This document shows positions 46,231 to 58,000 of a stretch of DNA of 64,000 nucleotides, one piece after another; position 1 is the stretch's first letter; each line of letters starts with the position of its first letter. The position numbers and the translations under genes are program-made. The stretch comes from Icerya purchasi (Eukaryota > Arthropoda > Insecta > Hemiptera > Monophlebidae), in NCBI GenBank assembly GCA_039619475.1, contig CM077115.1, positions 151,317,774 through 151,381,773 on the forward strand, given 5' to 3'. Under the pieces are notes generated by a model. The model worked only from the letters and a program-made list of their open reading frames with translations. It had not been told where the DNA came from and searched no databases.

Positions 46231-46850
46231 TTTTTTTTTTATTTATTTATTTTTTGGGCTCTTCAACCAAGGACCTTTACCCAGAAACAAAAGGTAAGGA
46301 AAGAAGTCGGTTATATTTTGATCCGATCAGAAATTTTATCTAAAAAGGAACAAATAGCAGGAATATAAAGAAAGGACAGGATATAGGAAGCACAATAAGG
46401 GGGAGGAAGTCCAAGCTTAAGCAAATAAGAATATAAGGTAGAACGCTCCACGGAGAGAGATGAACACTGCGCAAGAACAGATGATCGGCATCGCAAATAA
46501 CTGCATCATCCGGATGATGGAGAAGACAGTGTGGAGAAGAAATCAAAGAAAAACGAAATTTAGATAATGGCAGCAAAGAATGGCCAAAGCGCATACGAAC
46601 AATGGAAACAACATCAGAACGCCAAAGGAAGGGATGCAAAAGAAACCATGAATATGCAGGAAGAGTAGGCTGAACTGACAGATGAAATAAATAATTATTA
46701 GAAAAAGAGGAAGCGTAAATATCCGATACCATGATCTGATATGAAAGCTTTTACAAATTGATAGGAGGTTATCGGATGGAATTTTTTTAAAAAATAGACG
46801 AGAGGAAGCAGCAGCAGCCCGAGCCAATGAATCAGCTGCATTTATTTTAA
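46231..46850 (-). pseudogene. LINE family 1, 5'-truncated copy
   Basis: A T-run and the tail complement (GGGCTCTTCAACCAAGGACC at 46257-46276) mark the 3' end. Minus-strand frames read INAADSLARAAAASSRLFF, LSVQPTLPAYSWFLLHPFLW, and a LSPWSVLPYILICLSL-type C-terminus. Confidence 0.85.
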
Positions 46851-46973
46851 TATTATCTTCATGTTTGTTTAAGTTTCTGAATTTATGAATATTGTAATGT
46901 CGTATTTTCCTGATGTACGTCGGTGGATTTGTTTTTTCTATTTTTATTCCCTTATTTAACCATTCCATTATAA

Positions 46974-47233
46974 TTTTTTTTTTTTTTTTTTTTGGGAACG
47001 CCAACCAAGGGCAATGACCCGTCATCAAAGAATTATGAAAACAGGATTAAGTTTTGGTATATAAAGAAATAGAGGAAATGAACTCCGCTAAGATTGGAAC
47101 AACATCTGGTGAAGGAAAGGAAAGTATGTAGAAAGCATAAAAAGGAGTAGGCAGTTTTAGGTGGAGAAGCTTAGTGTAGAGGAGGGAATGCTCCTGCACA
47201 AGAAGAGAGCATTCAAAAAGGATATGATTTGCA
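46974..47233 (-). mobile_element. LINE family 1, 260-bp truncated copy with perfect 16-bp target duplication
   Basis: AACCATTCCATTATAA occurs at 46958-46973 and again at 47234-47249. Between them are a poly(A) tail (T-run on plus), the LINE tail (GGGAACGCCAACCAAGGGCA) and the C-terminal frame NHILFECSLLVQEHSLLYTK. This is a textbook target-primed insertion. Confidence 0.95.
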
Positions 47234-47249
47234 AACCATTCCATTATAA

Positions 47250-47729
47250 CTAAATAGTAGGTATAGATACGATTTGGGGTTCGGAATATAGTATTTTTTT
47301 AATAGGTTCCCATTGGCATATAAATATTCAGTATTATTTTTCATAATGGTTGTTCAGCATTTTATTTGAACATAATTGATATGCTTCATATTAGTTCTGT
47401 TTGTTTTTCCTCAAGCTACTGCTGCATAGTTTAAATATAAGACTGGCATAGTGCATGTTGTATCGATAGCTTAGTTTTTTTGAAAGATACATATTTTTTT
47501 GGTTTATATAACATTTTTTTCCCCCCTTCACATCTATAACTGACTATATAGTCATTTGCCGGATTTTAATATTAATAAGATCGTGAATTTCAAGATCATC
47601 AGCCGGTCAGTACACCTGTAATGGTTATTAATTATGCAGTAGCCAGAAGTCCACTGTTACTGTTCTAGCAAGTTGATTAAAATTTTTGCGTTGCATGATG
47701 CAAATGCTGTAATGGCGACTGTAGTAAAC
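47250..47729. other. Unassigned; possible decayed LINE on the minus strand
   Basis: A minus-strand frame gives KPKKYVSFKKTKLSIQHALC, vaguely like the thumb region after a LINE reverse transcriptase. Too weak to call. Confidence 0.25.
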
Positions 47730-48650
47730 GTTAGACAATGGTCGGATTTCCTATATTCTACCGGACATCGATATCTCTGAATCCTTTCGTCTTCCTTCCT
47801 TCTGTACCATCCTTATCGCTGAACTAATGGTCATCCTACGTTCAATTATTTATATTTCCTCATAACGCTCTGTTCCCAATTACTTGATCATCTTCGACTC
47901 CGTGTGTGCGCTTCAAACCATTTTTTCAAATATTCCTGCTCATTCCTGCGACTTTGTCGCTCTTCGCATGCGTTCCCTTATCCATTATCTTCTTACAAAT
48001 CATTCTATTCGTATTGATCTACTGTGGGTCCCTGGGCGCAAGGGAATAAAAGGTAACGAATTGTGGTAGACTCCTTGGGTCGAGTTGTTGCATCCTCCCG
48101 CCTCTTTCTTGCTAAAATACCTACTTCTAACCTGCTTCTTCTATGTAAAATTTTCCATTCTACACTCTGGTCAGATATATATATATGGTCCCTTCTTCTC
48201 CAACAACTATCCATCCAGCCAAATCTTCCTTCTCACCCTTGGTTTTACGATTTCCCTTCACTTCGTCGTTCCGCCGTTGTGTCTATTAGTCTTTTACGCC
48301 TTAACTACAATCTTCTACCTTCATCACGCTTCCGTTTTCTTTTCACTCCCTCCCTAAACTGTCCTCTTCATCCTAGTTACCGGGCTATTTGTGATCCTAA
48401 TCATATCTTTTTTGAATGTCCGTTCTTCTCAGCAGAACATGCTATCCTATATTCTAATATACTGTGTCTTTCAGGCTTTCCACTCATTGGGCCTCTTACA
48501 TCCTGTCATTTCCTTCGCTGTTCATTGTTTCAGTTCTTTCCACATTCATTCTGCCAATCTCTGATTAATCTATTTATAGAGTTCGTCTTTCATCTTCTTC
48601 TTTCCTTCTCTTCCTCTTATTATCTCTGATCCTGCCTTTCTTCCTTATCC
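47730..48650 (+). pseudogene. LINE family 1, RNase H and C-terminal region, plus strand
   Basis: Frames read IRIDLLWVPGRKGIKGNEL (RNase H), VDSLGRVVASSRLFLAKIPT, IQPNLPSHPWFYDFPSLRRS, and CPLHPSYRAICDPNHIFFEC, then FFSAEHAILYSN. The last is the family's Cys/His block. A stop splits RNase H from the rest. Confidence 0.9.
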
Positions 48651-48988
48651 TAGACCGAAAATTTAAGGAAGTTACATATTTTTTTAATATCTCAAAAAAA
48701 AAAAAAAAGAGAAATAAAAACAAAAGCGTGGACTTCCTCGGTAAATATTTTTAATCTTCTTTTTATTACCATTATAAGAAATGAAAAGATGTATAAGGTT
48801 AAAAGTTTTTCTTTTTTTTTCGCTAGTAAATGTTGGAGCGTGCGAGTACTCTATTAATACCTCCTCTCAAGAGACATTTTAGAATATAAAAATATAAAAA
48901 TCAAATATGAAATCACATTTTTATTTTTTTCGGATATTTCTCCTCTTTAAAATTTAAAATTTGCTTTCACAAAAAAGCCAGTTCTGCG
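48651..48988. other. LINE 3' UTR and AT-rich spacer
   Basis: An A-run at about 48695-48709 probably ends the plus-strand LINE copy. No other feature. Confidence 0.4.
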
Positions 48989-49400
48989 TTTTTTTTTTTT
49001 GTTTTTTTTTTAAACCTCCCTTTGGGCATGCCAGAGACAGATCTTCGCCCAGAAACGATACGAAGAAAAAGAATCAGTTAGATGTAGATTCGGATATTGA
49101 TAGAATAAAATAACTGAGGATCGGAACAACGGAGATCGATGGAAACGATAAGATATGCGAAGCGCAATAAGGATTAGGGAGTTTAAGTGATAACAGATCG
49201 GAGTACAAAGAAGTAGATTACATTAACGAAGGATGGACATTCAAAGAAGATATGGTCAGAATCGCAGATAACTTTGTCGTTAGGATGGAGAGGAGATATC
49301 ATAAGGGAAAGTGCGAGACGAAAACGAAAACGTGAGGAAGGAAGAAGAATATGATTGAGACGTAGACGGATAATAGAGACATGCGTTTCGAAATGCGAAT
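48989..49400 (-). pseudogene. LINE family 1, short truncated copy
   Basis: A T-run and the tail complement GGGCATGCCAGAGACAGATC lead into purine-rich plus-strand sequence. This is the complement of the family's C-terminal coding part. Heavily decayed. Confidence 0.65.
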
Positions 49401-51292
<1,892 letters not shown>

Positions 51293-52065
51293 TCTTTATA
51301 TATATATAATTCTTCTGTGCGTGTGTATATGACTGAACTCCTAAACGGCTGGACCGATTTTGATGAAATTTTTTGTCTGTATTGAAGTGGATTCGAGAAT
51401 GGTTTAGATTTACAATTCGGTCCACTAGAAAAAAAATGTTTCCACGAATTTATGAAGAAAATTCATTTTTTTTGCCGTTTTTGGTCCAAAAGGAGAGTTT
51501 AAATAATTTTTTATCTGTAATTTTTGAATTTCGTGAAAGGGCTCCTGTGTTTTGTTTTATATTTTGAATTTCGCTTTTAAAGAGTTATCTGGTGACGAAT
51601 TACAATTTTTTAAGGGTATTTTTTTCAGGTCGTTCTAAATTCCATATTATATATTCTAGACGGCTTTTTACCGCCTGGGGTAATCGCTCAGTTTAAAGTT
51701 GTAAATTGTCACAGATAGAAGTTTAATTGTAATTTATGATCCAATTGCGATAAGTCAAACCGTTTCCGAACTCTATTGTAGAAATAAATATTTTCGTAGT
51801 TTCTGAACTATCTTATTGTGGGATTCCGTATTTTATAGTATGTACGGAATCTTAAAAATCGGTATAAATTTACTTTAAGAAATTAGAGATCATTAGAAAC
51901 ACGTTGTTTTTTCGTGTACAGCCCATCATCAAAACAAGAGAAAGGAAGAGCCGCACGGTGTATAAGTACTGAAAATTATTCAAGAACCCGTTCCGAATTA
52001 TAAGCTCAAATGATAATAATTATAATAATAACAATGAGAATAATAATCAAAATAATAAAATTAAT

Positions 52066-52190
52066 GTTTGTTTTTGGGGACGCCAACATGGCCTGTGAAC
52101 CACACAGTAAATGGATTTATAAAAGGAATAAAACTAATATAATAATACCAACGGGATGAAGCCGACGCAGTAGCAGAAAAAAAAAAAGTT
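52066..52190 (-). mobile_element. Possible LINE family 1 tail scrap
   Basis: TTTTTGGGGACGCCAACATG at about 52072 resembles the complement of the LINE family 1 tail (CAT-GTTGGCGTCCCC-AAAAA). No coding part is attached. Confidence 0.4.
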
Positions 52191-52199
52191 TAGTATTTT

Positions 52200-52935
52200 T
52201 ATTACTTCGTATTATTACTCTCCGCTCCGCCTTTTTCTAAATACCTCATTCTTACTGATTCACTCAGTGTTCTAATGTCCCTCTACAACTTTTACACAGA
52301 TAATGCAATTGTACAACGCATCCTTCTCCTTCACGATCTCCTTATTCGATCCCAAATTTCTATATATTTCATATGGATCCCCAGCCATATTGGTTTCCCT
52401 GGTAACGAGGCCATCGACCGAGCTGCTAGGGAGGCATCTCGGCTTCCATCCATATCCTCCTACTTCTTTTCTACCAGCGATTTGAAATCCTTCTTGAAAT
52501 CCCTTATAATTAAATCCTGGGAACAAGTATGGAGTTCTAGTCAACAAAAAAACCTTTTCCTTGTTAAACCTGATCCTCTATCTCAGATCCCCCTTCCATT
52601 CCGGTCAAGGAAGAAAAATATTATTCTTACCAGACTTGGGATTTTCCACTCCCGCCTGACCAATTCGTATCTCCTTCAACGCACCGATCCCCCTCTTTGT
52701 CCCTTTTGCCAAAGAACCCAGCTTTCCATTCCCCATTTACTAACATTTTTCATTCCCTTATAGCACTTAGAGCCCAGCATGGCCTCCCCCTTCCTTATCA
52801 CAACTCCTAGCTGATTCTCCGTGTCATATCCGCAGTGCGTTCTAATTCCTTCATTCCCTTAACCTCCTAAATTCAATTTAGTATCCCTTCCGTTCCCCGG
52901 GCGCATATGGCCTGTTTGAGCAGCCGGCGCTTGTA
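52200..52935 (+). pseudogene. RNase H-bearing LINE (different family), C-terminal end with TAA tail
   Basis: The frame at 52275-52763 reads IYFIWIPSHIGFPGNEAIDR with AAREASR (RNase H), then SWEQVW, LTRLGIFHSRLTNSYLL, and CPFCQRTQLSIPHLL (C-x2-C...H). This is the standard C-terminal layout of Jockey/I-type LINEs. The 3' UTR ends TTTGAGCAGCCGGCGCTTGT just before (TAA)n. It differs from LINE family 1 in its zinc block and tail. Confidence 0.88.
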
Positions 52936-52936
52936 C

Positions 52937-52944
52937 CTTCTAAT

Positions 52945-52983
<39 letters not shown>
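52937..52983. repeat. (TAA)n tract, LINE tail and target of the next element
   Basis: About 15 TAA units at the end of the upstream LINE, immediately followed by the R4/Dong-like unit. Confidence 0.93.
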
Positions 52984-54020
52984 TGCACAAAATAGAAACT
53001 CAAAAACCAACCTGGCAGTAGGGATAAAATGCTTTTCCCAGTATATGGAGAAATGTTAACCAGAAATAAATGTAAAGGATCGCTGCCTGGTGGTCGCCAG
53101 GGCACATCTGGAGTTGGTGCTGGGTGTGACAGCATACGAACCACCAACAGTAGGGATCTGATTAGGCGGAACCCTACTGGGAGCCAAAAACAAGAGCAGG
53201 AGGAAATGCCTGGGAAGGTTTTTGCGCATCCTGAAAAAGTTACAGCCAAACAAGTGTTACACGGAAAAAATAACACGAAAGAAAAGGCAGAATGTGTTTC
53301 TCAAATGCTTGAGCATGAGACCACTAAAGCCGGTCTTATAAGGCAACGTCAAAAATGGACAACAAATATAAATGAACTATTATTACGTTGCTATATGAGT
53401 GTTACCAAAGGCGAGACAGATAAAATAGGTTACAGAAGGAAATTATTTGAGGAATTTAAACTGAAAGCACCAGAAGAATTTAAAATTAGTGAACAACGAT
53501 TAGCCGATCAGATAAGAGTAATAAAAAGAAATCAGTTAATAGCCAGGGAAATATTTGACCAAATCAAACAGGAATATCGAAATGAACCTGGCTGTACATT
53601 AGCATCAGAAACTGAGGAATCTGCATTAATACTGGAAAATAAGGAGTCTAATGTACCAGAGGTACATAAAAAAGTAAACAAAGTTTTCGAGGATAAAGTC
53701 AATAAATATGAAAAACTTAGGGAACAATTGAAGCATATGTTGAAGATCAATACAGTTAGAATAATACCGCTAGTTGTTGGAAATAATGGCATAATACCGA
53801 ATAGCTTAGTTAAGAACATAAGTAACCTAGGACTGGCGCCATATATAGTAGACATAATACAAAAATCAATTCTATTAAACGCCGCTACAAATGTAAGGAC
53901 CTTCCTTAACCATCAAAATGGAGAAAATTTATAATGCTTGCTAGACATATTAGCCGTATTATAAAGCAAACCAGCAAAGGCTGTGATTCCTTGGATAAGA
54001 ATAATAATAATAATAATAAT
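52984..54020 (+). mobile_element. Internally deleted R4/Dong-like LINE derivative flanked by TAA repeats
   Basis: The unit starts directly after (TAA)n and ends in (ATA)n at 54001-54020. It encodes a start-like domain and an end-like domain of R2/R4-type LINEs with no reverse transcriptase between. Dong of silkworm is known to insert into TAA repeats, so the flanks fit this clade. An A-run follows at 54034. Confidence 0.65.
53029..53934 (+). CDS. 301-codon protein joining N- and C-terminal segments of an R4/Dong-like LINE
   Basis: An uninterrupted frame from ATG 53029 to the stop at 53934 (previous in-frame stop at 52993). Residues about 85-175 contain IRQRQKWTTNINELLLRCYM and ISEQRLADQIRVIKRNQLI, a SANT-like domain seen near the start of R2/R4-group LINE proteins. 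Residues about 220-240 form a Lys/Glu-rich helix (KVNKYEKLREQLKHML). Residues about 246-295 match the usual C-terminal tail of that group: a VRIIPLVVGNNGIIP stretch, then LGLAPYIVDIIQKSILLNAA. Reverse transcriptase and endonuclease are absent. After a shift, MLARHISRIIKQ near 53935 continues the family ending. Function unknown. An intact DNA-binding-like product from a non-autonomous element is the plain reading. Confidence 0.7.
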   Translation: MLFPVYGEMLTRNKCKGSLPGGRQGTSGVGAGCDSIRTTNSRDLIRRNPTGSQKQEQEEMPGKVFAHPEKVTAKQVLHGKNNTKEKAECVSQMLEHETTKAGLIRQRQKWTTNINELLLRCYMSVTKGETDKIGYRRKLFEEFKLKAPEEFKISEQRLADQIRVIKRNQLIAREIFDQIKQEYRNEPGCTLASETEESALILENKESNVPEVHKKVNKVFEDKVNKYEKLREQLKHMLKINTVRIIPLVVGNNGIIPNSLVKNISNLGLAPYIVDIIQKSILLNAATNVRTFLNHQNGENL

Positions 54021-54108
54021 AGACCACAAATTTAAAAAAAAAAAAAAAACGGCTAACTGCATAGAGTACACACTTTCAAAGTATATAAATCGAGTGTGTG
54101 TTCTGTGT

Positions 54109-54155
54109 TGTAGCTGATGATAGAGCCCGAAAAAATATGTTTCCAAAGTAATTTA
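54109..54155 (+). ncRNA. Weak hammerhead-like motif
   Basis: GTAGCTGATGATAGAGCCCG + AAAAAA resembles the Penelope motif at 18056, with CTGATGA and GAAA kept but stem II broken. Possibly a decayed Penelope 3' end. Confidence 0.3.
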
Positions 54156-54373
54156 CTTAAAATTTTTAATATATATTCATACTGATTTTTATTATTAAGG
54201 TGAATAATGCCTCGCTGCCACGTAATTAAAGTATTTGTCTTTTTGGTTTTTGCACATTTATTGAATTTAATTCATTTTGGGTAAGAATTTCTTCTTAATA
54301 AAAAACTAAATTTAATAAGTTAACACATAATTTATTGTTTCTGTGGCGGTACGAAGTTCGTCGGGTCAGCTAG

Positions 54374-54462
<89 letters not shown>
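54374..54462. repeat. (TA)n microsatellite
   Basis: About 85 bp of TA with a few G interruptions, directly behind the Helitron CTAG end. Confidence 0.93.
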
Positions 54463-54464
<2 letters not shown>

Positions 54465-54479
54465 TTACTTATGATTAAA

Positions 54480-55210
54480 ATATCCAGCAATATTTAGTGG
54501 TCGTAGAAAGCTGAAGTTCGGAATGCACGAATCACTCGGAATAAATAGAAAAATTACAAAATCGAAAAATTCTCAATCAGACCTCCAAAGTAGCCCCAAT
54601 ACAAATTGTTAAATTTTTTGAAATGACATCTTAGAAATAGATCTATTTGAAGTGAAACGCTGAAATTAAAAATTGAAAATATTCCTGACTTGAAAAATAT
54701 AAAAAAAACTATGAAATCAAAAACATTCGTAATACCAAGTTCTAAGCGAGCTCCAATGACCAAATTTTTAAAATTTCTACAAAAATCAAAATATGTAATA
54801 ATAATTTAAAGAGGCCGACAACTTAAACTTTGGTATGTACGGCACTGCAGACTTGTAAATAATGAAAAAATTATAAAATCGTAAAAACTTCATATAGAAG
54901 ACCTCAAAAACATGCAAATTTTTCAGTATTTTTATACAAATAAAAATATCCAACTAAATCTACAAGACTAAAATTTGGTAGATGCAACACTTCCGACGCG
55001 TTAATATTTCGTTTTATTTATTATTCATGTTATTTAATCAGAAAAAATTGAATAAATTAGTTTTAATTATTGCACTAATACTTGACCTATCGTTTCATAA
55101 CTTTTCTGATAATCATGTATCCCATTGGTGTGTTGAACCCTATATACTTGATGATTCAGTTCGAGCAAGCCGGTTGATAAAATTATTTAAATTTAACGAG
55201 CCGGCTATTA
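54480..55210. repeat. Degenerate tandem repeat, low confidence
   Basis: Blocks such as AAAATTACAAAATCGAAAAA (54552) and AAAATTATAAAATCGTAAAA (54866) recur, each next to an AGACCTC. AACTTTGGTATG (54827) is echoed by AAATTTGGTAGATG (54971). This suggests two or three very diverged units. Confidence 0.45.
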
Positions 55211-56002
55211 ATTTTTAATTTTAAAATAGTAACAAGCAGTATTAGAAATGTAAAATTAGGAAAAAAATCTATTAATATCTATTTCGCTGTTTAATAGTGG
55301 CACAAAACATAAACATCTGCTTTGATCTCCAACCTATTGGTTCTTTGAAATTTCTCTCGATGTACGGATTGGATCTATTAAAAAAGTACAAAAGAACTAG
55401 ACAACGTCACTACAAATCAAACTGCTTTCTATTAAAATAGCAAGTTTCTTCGTTATATATAAAACAAAAAAAAAAAAAGAAAGACAAAAGCGTAGGTCTT
55501 TTGTAATCTGTATACATTTATTAAATATTTTATTTTTATTTTTCTTTCAATTAGTTTTATTGATACTTATAAACACTCACTAGTCAGTTTGGAATGACGC
55601 AGTTCTTATATAAATTATTCTGTATAAAGTATTAAACATGATTTCAGTATATAATTGACTTCGCATTTTATCAATATGAACTTATCTAAACAATGACGCT
55701 TTTTTAAGTTCAACTATATAGCAAATCGTTTGAATACAAAATTCTTAATTTTTACTCTTACCTCTAACAACAGTAATAAATTACAGATGCTTACGTTATT
55801 AAATTAAAACATTTAATACACATGTACTGCTGATTTACTGTTGATTACTTTATGTTACAGAAGAGGTCTACAAAAATTAGCGACATCCCGACAAAAACAT
55901 AATGTAAAAACTACAGCCAATAAATGTTTAAAGCATTCGCAGTGAGTACTCATAATAAATAAATTGCGGATACTACAACAGTGTTAAAAAGGATTATACT
56001 TG
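55211..56002. other. No recognisable feature
   Basis: AT-rich spacer up to the Penelope-type remnant. Confidence 0.5.
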
Positions 56003-56428
56003 CTTTGCTTAACGTTTTGGCCAGGTTACATTGACCATCATCAGAAGCGAATTAAAGATTGCGATCAACAGTAATGACATAAATGAAAAATAAAATAACG
56101 GAAACCCCAAGCCGATAAACCTACTTAAACATAAGAAAAAATAACAAAACAAAACAAAACAAAACAAAAAAAAACATACATGGACCCCCAAAAAAAAAAC
56201 AAATATAAAACTATACAAATTAAATATCGCAAATCGCCCCGAAAACTCCTAAATGAAGACTAATTTGTTATTTTTTCTTGTGTTTAGGTAGGTTTATCGG
56301 CCTGGGTTTTCATTGATTTTATTTTTCATTTATGTTGCTACTGTCGATCGCAATTTTCGTTCCGTTCTTTAGTTCGCTTCTGATGATGATCAGTGTAACC
56401 TGGCCGAAACGTTAAGCAAAGCAAATAT
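56003..56428. mobile_element. Penelope-type remnant: inverted 3' ends with hammerhead-like motif
   Basis: The left arm (about 56003-56150) and right arm (about 56262-56428) are imperfect inverted copies. Both carry CGCTTCTGATGATG, a loop with GTAACCTGGCC, then AAACGTTAAGCAAAGCAA. A loop of about 110 bp separates them and no ORF remains. The layout repeats that of the complete Penelope copy at 16141, as a second family. Confidence 0.65.
56378..56415 (+). ncRNA. Hammerhead-ribozyme-like motif, second family
   Basis: Order: GCUU, CUGAUGA, U, GAUC...GGCC, GAA, ACGU, U, AAGC. Stem I would be GCUU/AAGC and stem III AC/GU without a loop. The opposite-strand copy near 56015-56045 has GGUC/GGCC, a better stem II, but AAAA in place of GAAA. 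Confidence 0.45.
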
Positions 56429-56729
56429 AATGCTCAAGTTGATCAGTTTCTACCACCTTAAAAAGTATTAAAATCATGCAAAAACATTCCACGATTCGAC
56501 AGCCTGAAAAATTTGTAATATAAAAAGAAAGTGCTGAGTTCTTTGCAAATTATGTGGCCGTCTTAAGTTCAATATTTCTTACCACCATCATCAACATCAT
56601 CATCATTATCTCCTCAACCATTCGATTGATGGGCAACCAATTCGTACATTTTAGCTGTAATATGTTGTGTACCAGGCAATTATTATATGCAACGCGGCTG
56701 TACACACACAAAACACTACATTCGGAATT

Positions 56730-56965
56730 GATTAGTAATCGTTTGATTTATCGATATACAAATGCAGTCCTGTGTGTGACTGCTGTGTACTAACTAGCGC
56801 TCATATGATGTTGTATCTGGTGGTTTGCCATTGCCTTTCACGTGATTATTAGCGATTATTTTAATATAATTTTTCGTAATAATTATCCGTCGTCGCCCGG
56901 GATCGAACCCGAGACTTCCGTAACGGAAGCCAAGCGCTCTAGCAACTAGGCTATCGCGACTACCA
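56730..56965 (-). mobile_element. tRNA-SINE family A, fullest copy
   Basis: On the minus strand the head reads GTCGCGATAGCCTAGTTGCT then AGAGCGCTTGGC (A box) and GGGTTCGATCCCGGGCG (B box at about 56895-56911). A body with GGCAATGGCAAACCACCAGA and the tail TGTATATCGATAAATCAAAC follow. The A/B spacing suits a pol III promoter. It is not a tRNA gene: the head does not close into a full acceptor stem. Confidence 0.85.
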
Positions 56966-57039
56966 TAATAATAACTTGTATACTTCTTCGATCTATATTG
57001 TTTCTTACACATTTATAAAATCAACTAAATATATATATA

Positions 57040-57322
57040 TATCAGAGAAGTAAGTTCTACACTCTTGACAGGGCGTTGGGGATTGTGTAATTAAGCTTTT
57101 CAAGTGGTACTATACCTAACGGCACTAATAAGAGTAGGGTAGAGGGACCTAATACTTTCTTTCGACCGCCTTTTACTTTCTCGGATTTCTTTGGTACCCA
57201 ATTATTCTCAGGTTGAGTAAACCTGAGAGCGACTTGAATCCGGAACGAAACAAGTCTTGGTAACCTATGACACCTGTGGTTTGGTAGCCAAGCGCCTTAA
57301 CCACTAGGTTACCGTGCTGCCT
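57040..57322 (-). mobile_element. tRNA-SINE family C
   Basis: The minus-strand head reads GGCAGCACGGTAACCTAGTG then GTTAAGGCGCTTGGCTACCA (A-box like). A B-box-like CATAGGTTACCAAGAC and a body with a palindromic AACCTGAG/CTCAGGTT part follow. It ends near the (TA)n at 57032. The head resembles family A, but the body is different. Confidence 0.65.
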
Positions 57323-57479
57323 ATACGTACATATACATATATATGCACATATGTATATAGATAAATAATAAATTAATATTAAAAAAAATTATCCGCATAC
57401 TTTTTTAAATTTATTAATCTTGGCGATGTTAGTCAAATCGTTATTTTTATAAGGTGTGTATGTCTTACTACTGCAGTCT

Positions 57480-58000
57480 ACGTGTTAAGATTAAACAACA
57501 AAGTCACTTTTTTTCCGATTACCTTGTTTACTGCAGTTTTAAGACCTTTTTCATCGGTTTCTTGAACATGGAGAATAATAATGAAAAATTGCAGCATTGA
57601 AGATATTTCAGCTTTCGTTGAAATTTTAAGGTTTCTTATTTCATTTTCTATTACATTTGCCTTCTCTTTATTTTCGGGTTTTATTATTAGATTTAAATAT
57701 ACGACATAACGACAGCATCGATTTTGGACGGTCTTATTTTAGATTTTATTTGTTTAATAGCATCGTCCGTATCGATCTCACATTTAATTAGAATTGTTTC
57801 GTTGGATAGGTTGTTCTACAGTTGATGTTGTTCTACAGTTACACGAGCGAAAGTACGCGTCGGATTTATATTTGAAGCTGTATTTTTCATTTTTTAAGGA
57901 TCTTTGTTACAAGATCCTTAGCTTTCTTTCAGTTTGCTGACACAACAATTTACAGTATTCAAGTTAGTATGAATATTATTATGCTAAAGTTCATCCGGAA
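57480..58000 (-). pseudogene. Possible LINE ORF1 (gag-like) remnant
   Basis: Shifted minus-strand frames give NLSNETILIKCEIDTDDAIK, IIKPENKEKANVIENEIRNL and VQETDEKGLKTAVNKVIGKK. Lys/Asn/Ile-rich segments of this pattern occur in ORF1 proteins of insect LINEs. No zinc knuckle was found. Tentative. Confidence 0.35.

Larger units (their letters stand above)
51293..54373 (+). mobile_element. Helitron shell with both termini, containing nested LINEs
   Basis: The 5' end after an A is TCTTTATATATATAATTCTT followed by CTGTGCGTGTGTATATGAC. The 3' end is the hairpin ACGAA-G-TTCGT, then CGGGTCAG and CTAG, followed by T at 54374. A/T flanks, a TC start, a subterminal hairpin and a CTAG end are all Helitron features. 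The interior holds no Rep/helicase motif but has a LINE fragment and an R4/Dong-like derivative inserted later. The two ends could belong to different copies. Confidence 0.72.

Noticed and set aside
56881..56960. Possible functional tRNA gene (A and B boxes present)
   Set aside because: The head lacks a matching acceptor stem and continues into a repeated body shared with two other loci, so it is a SINE.
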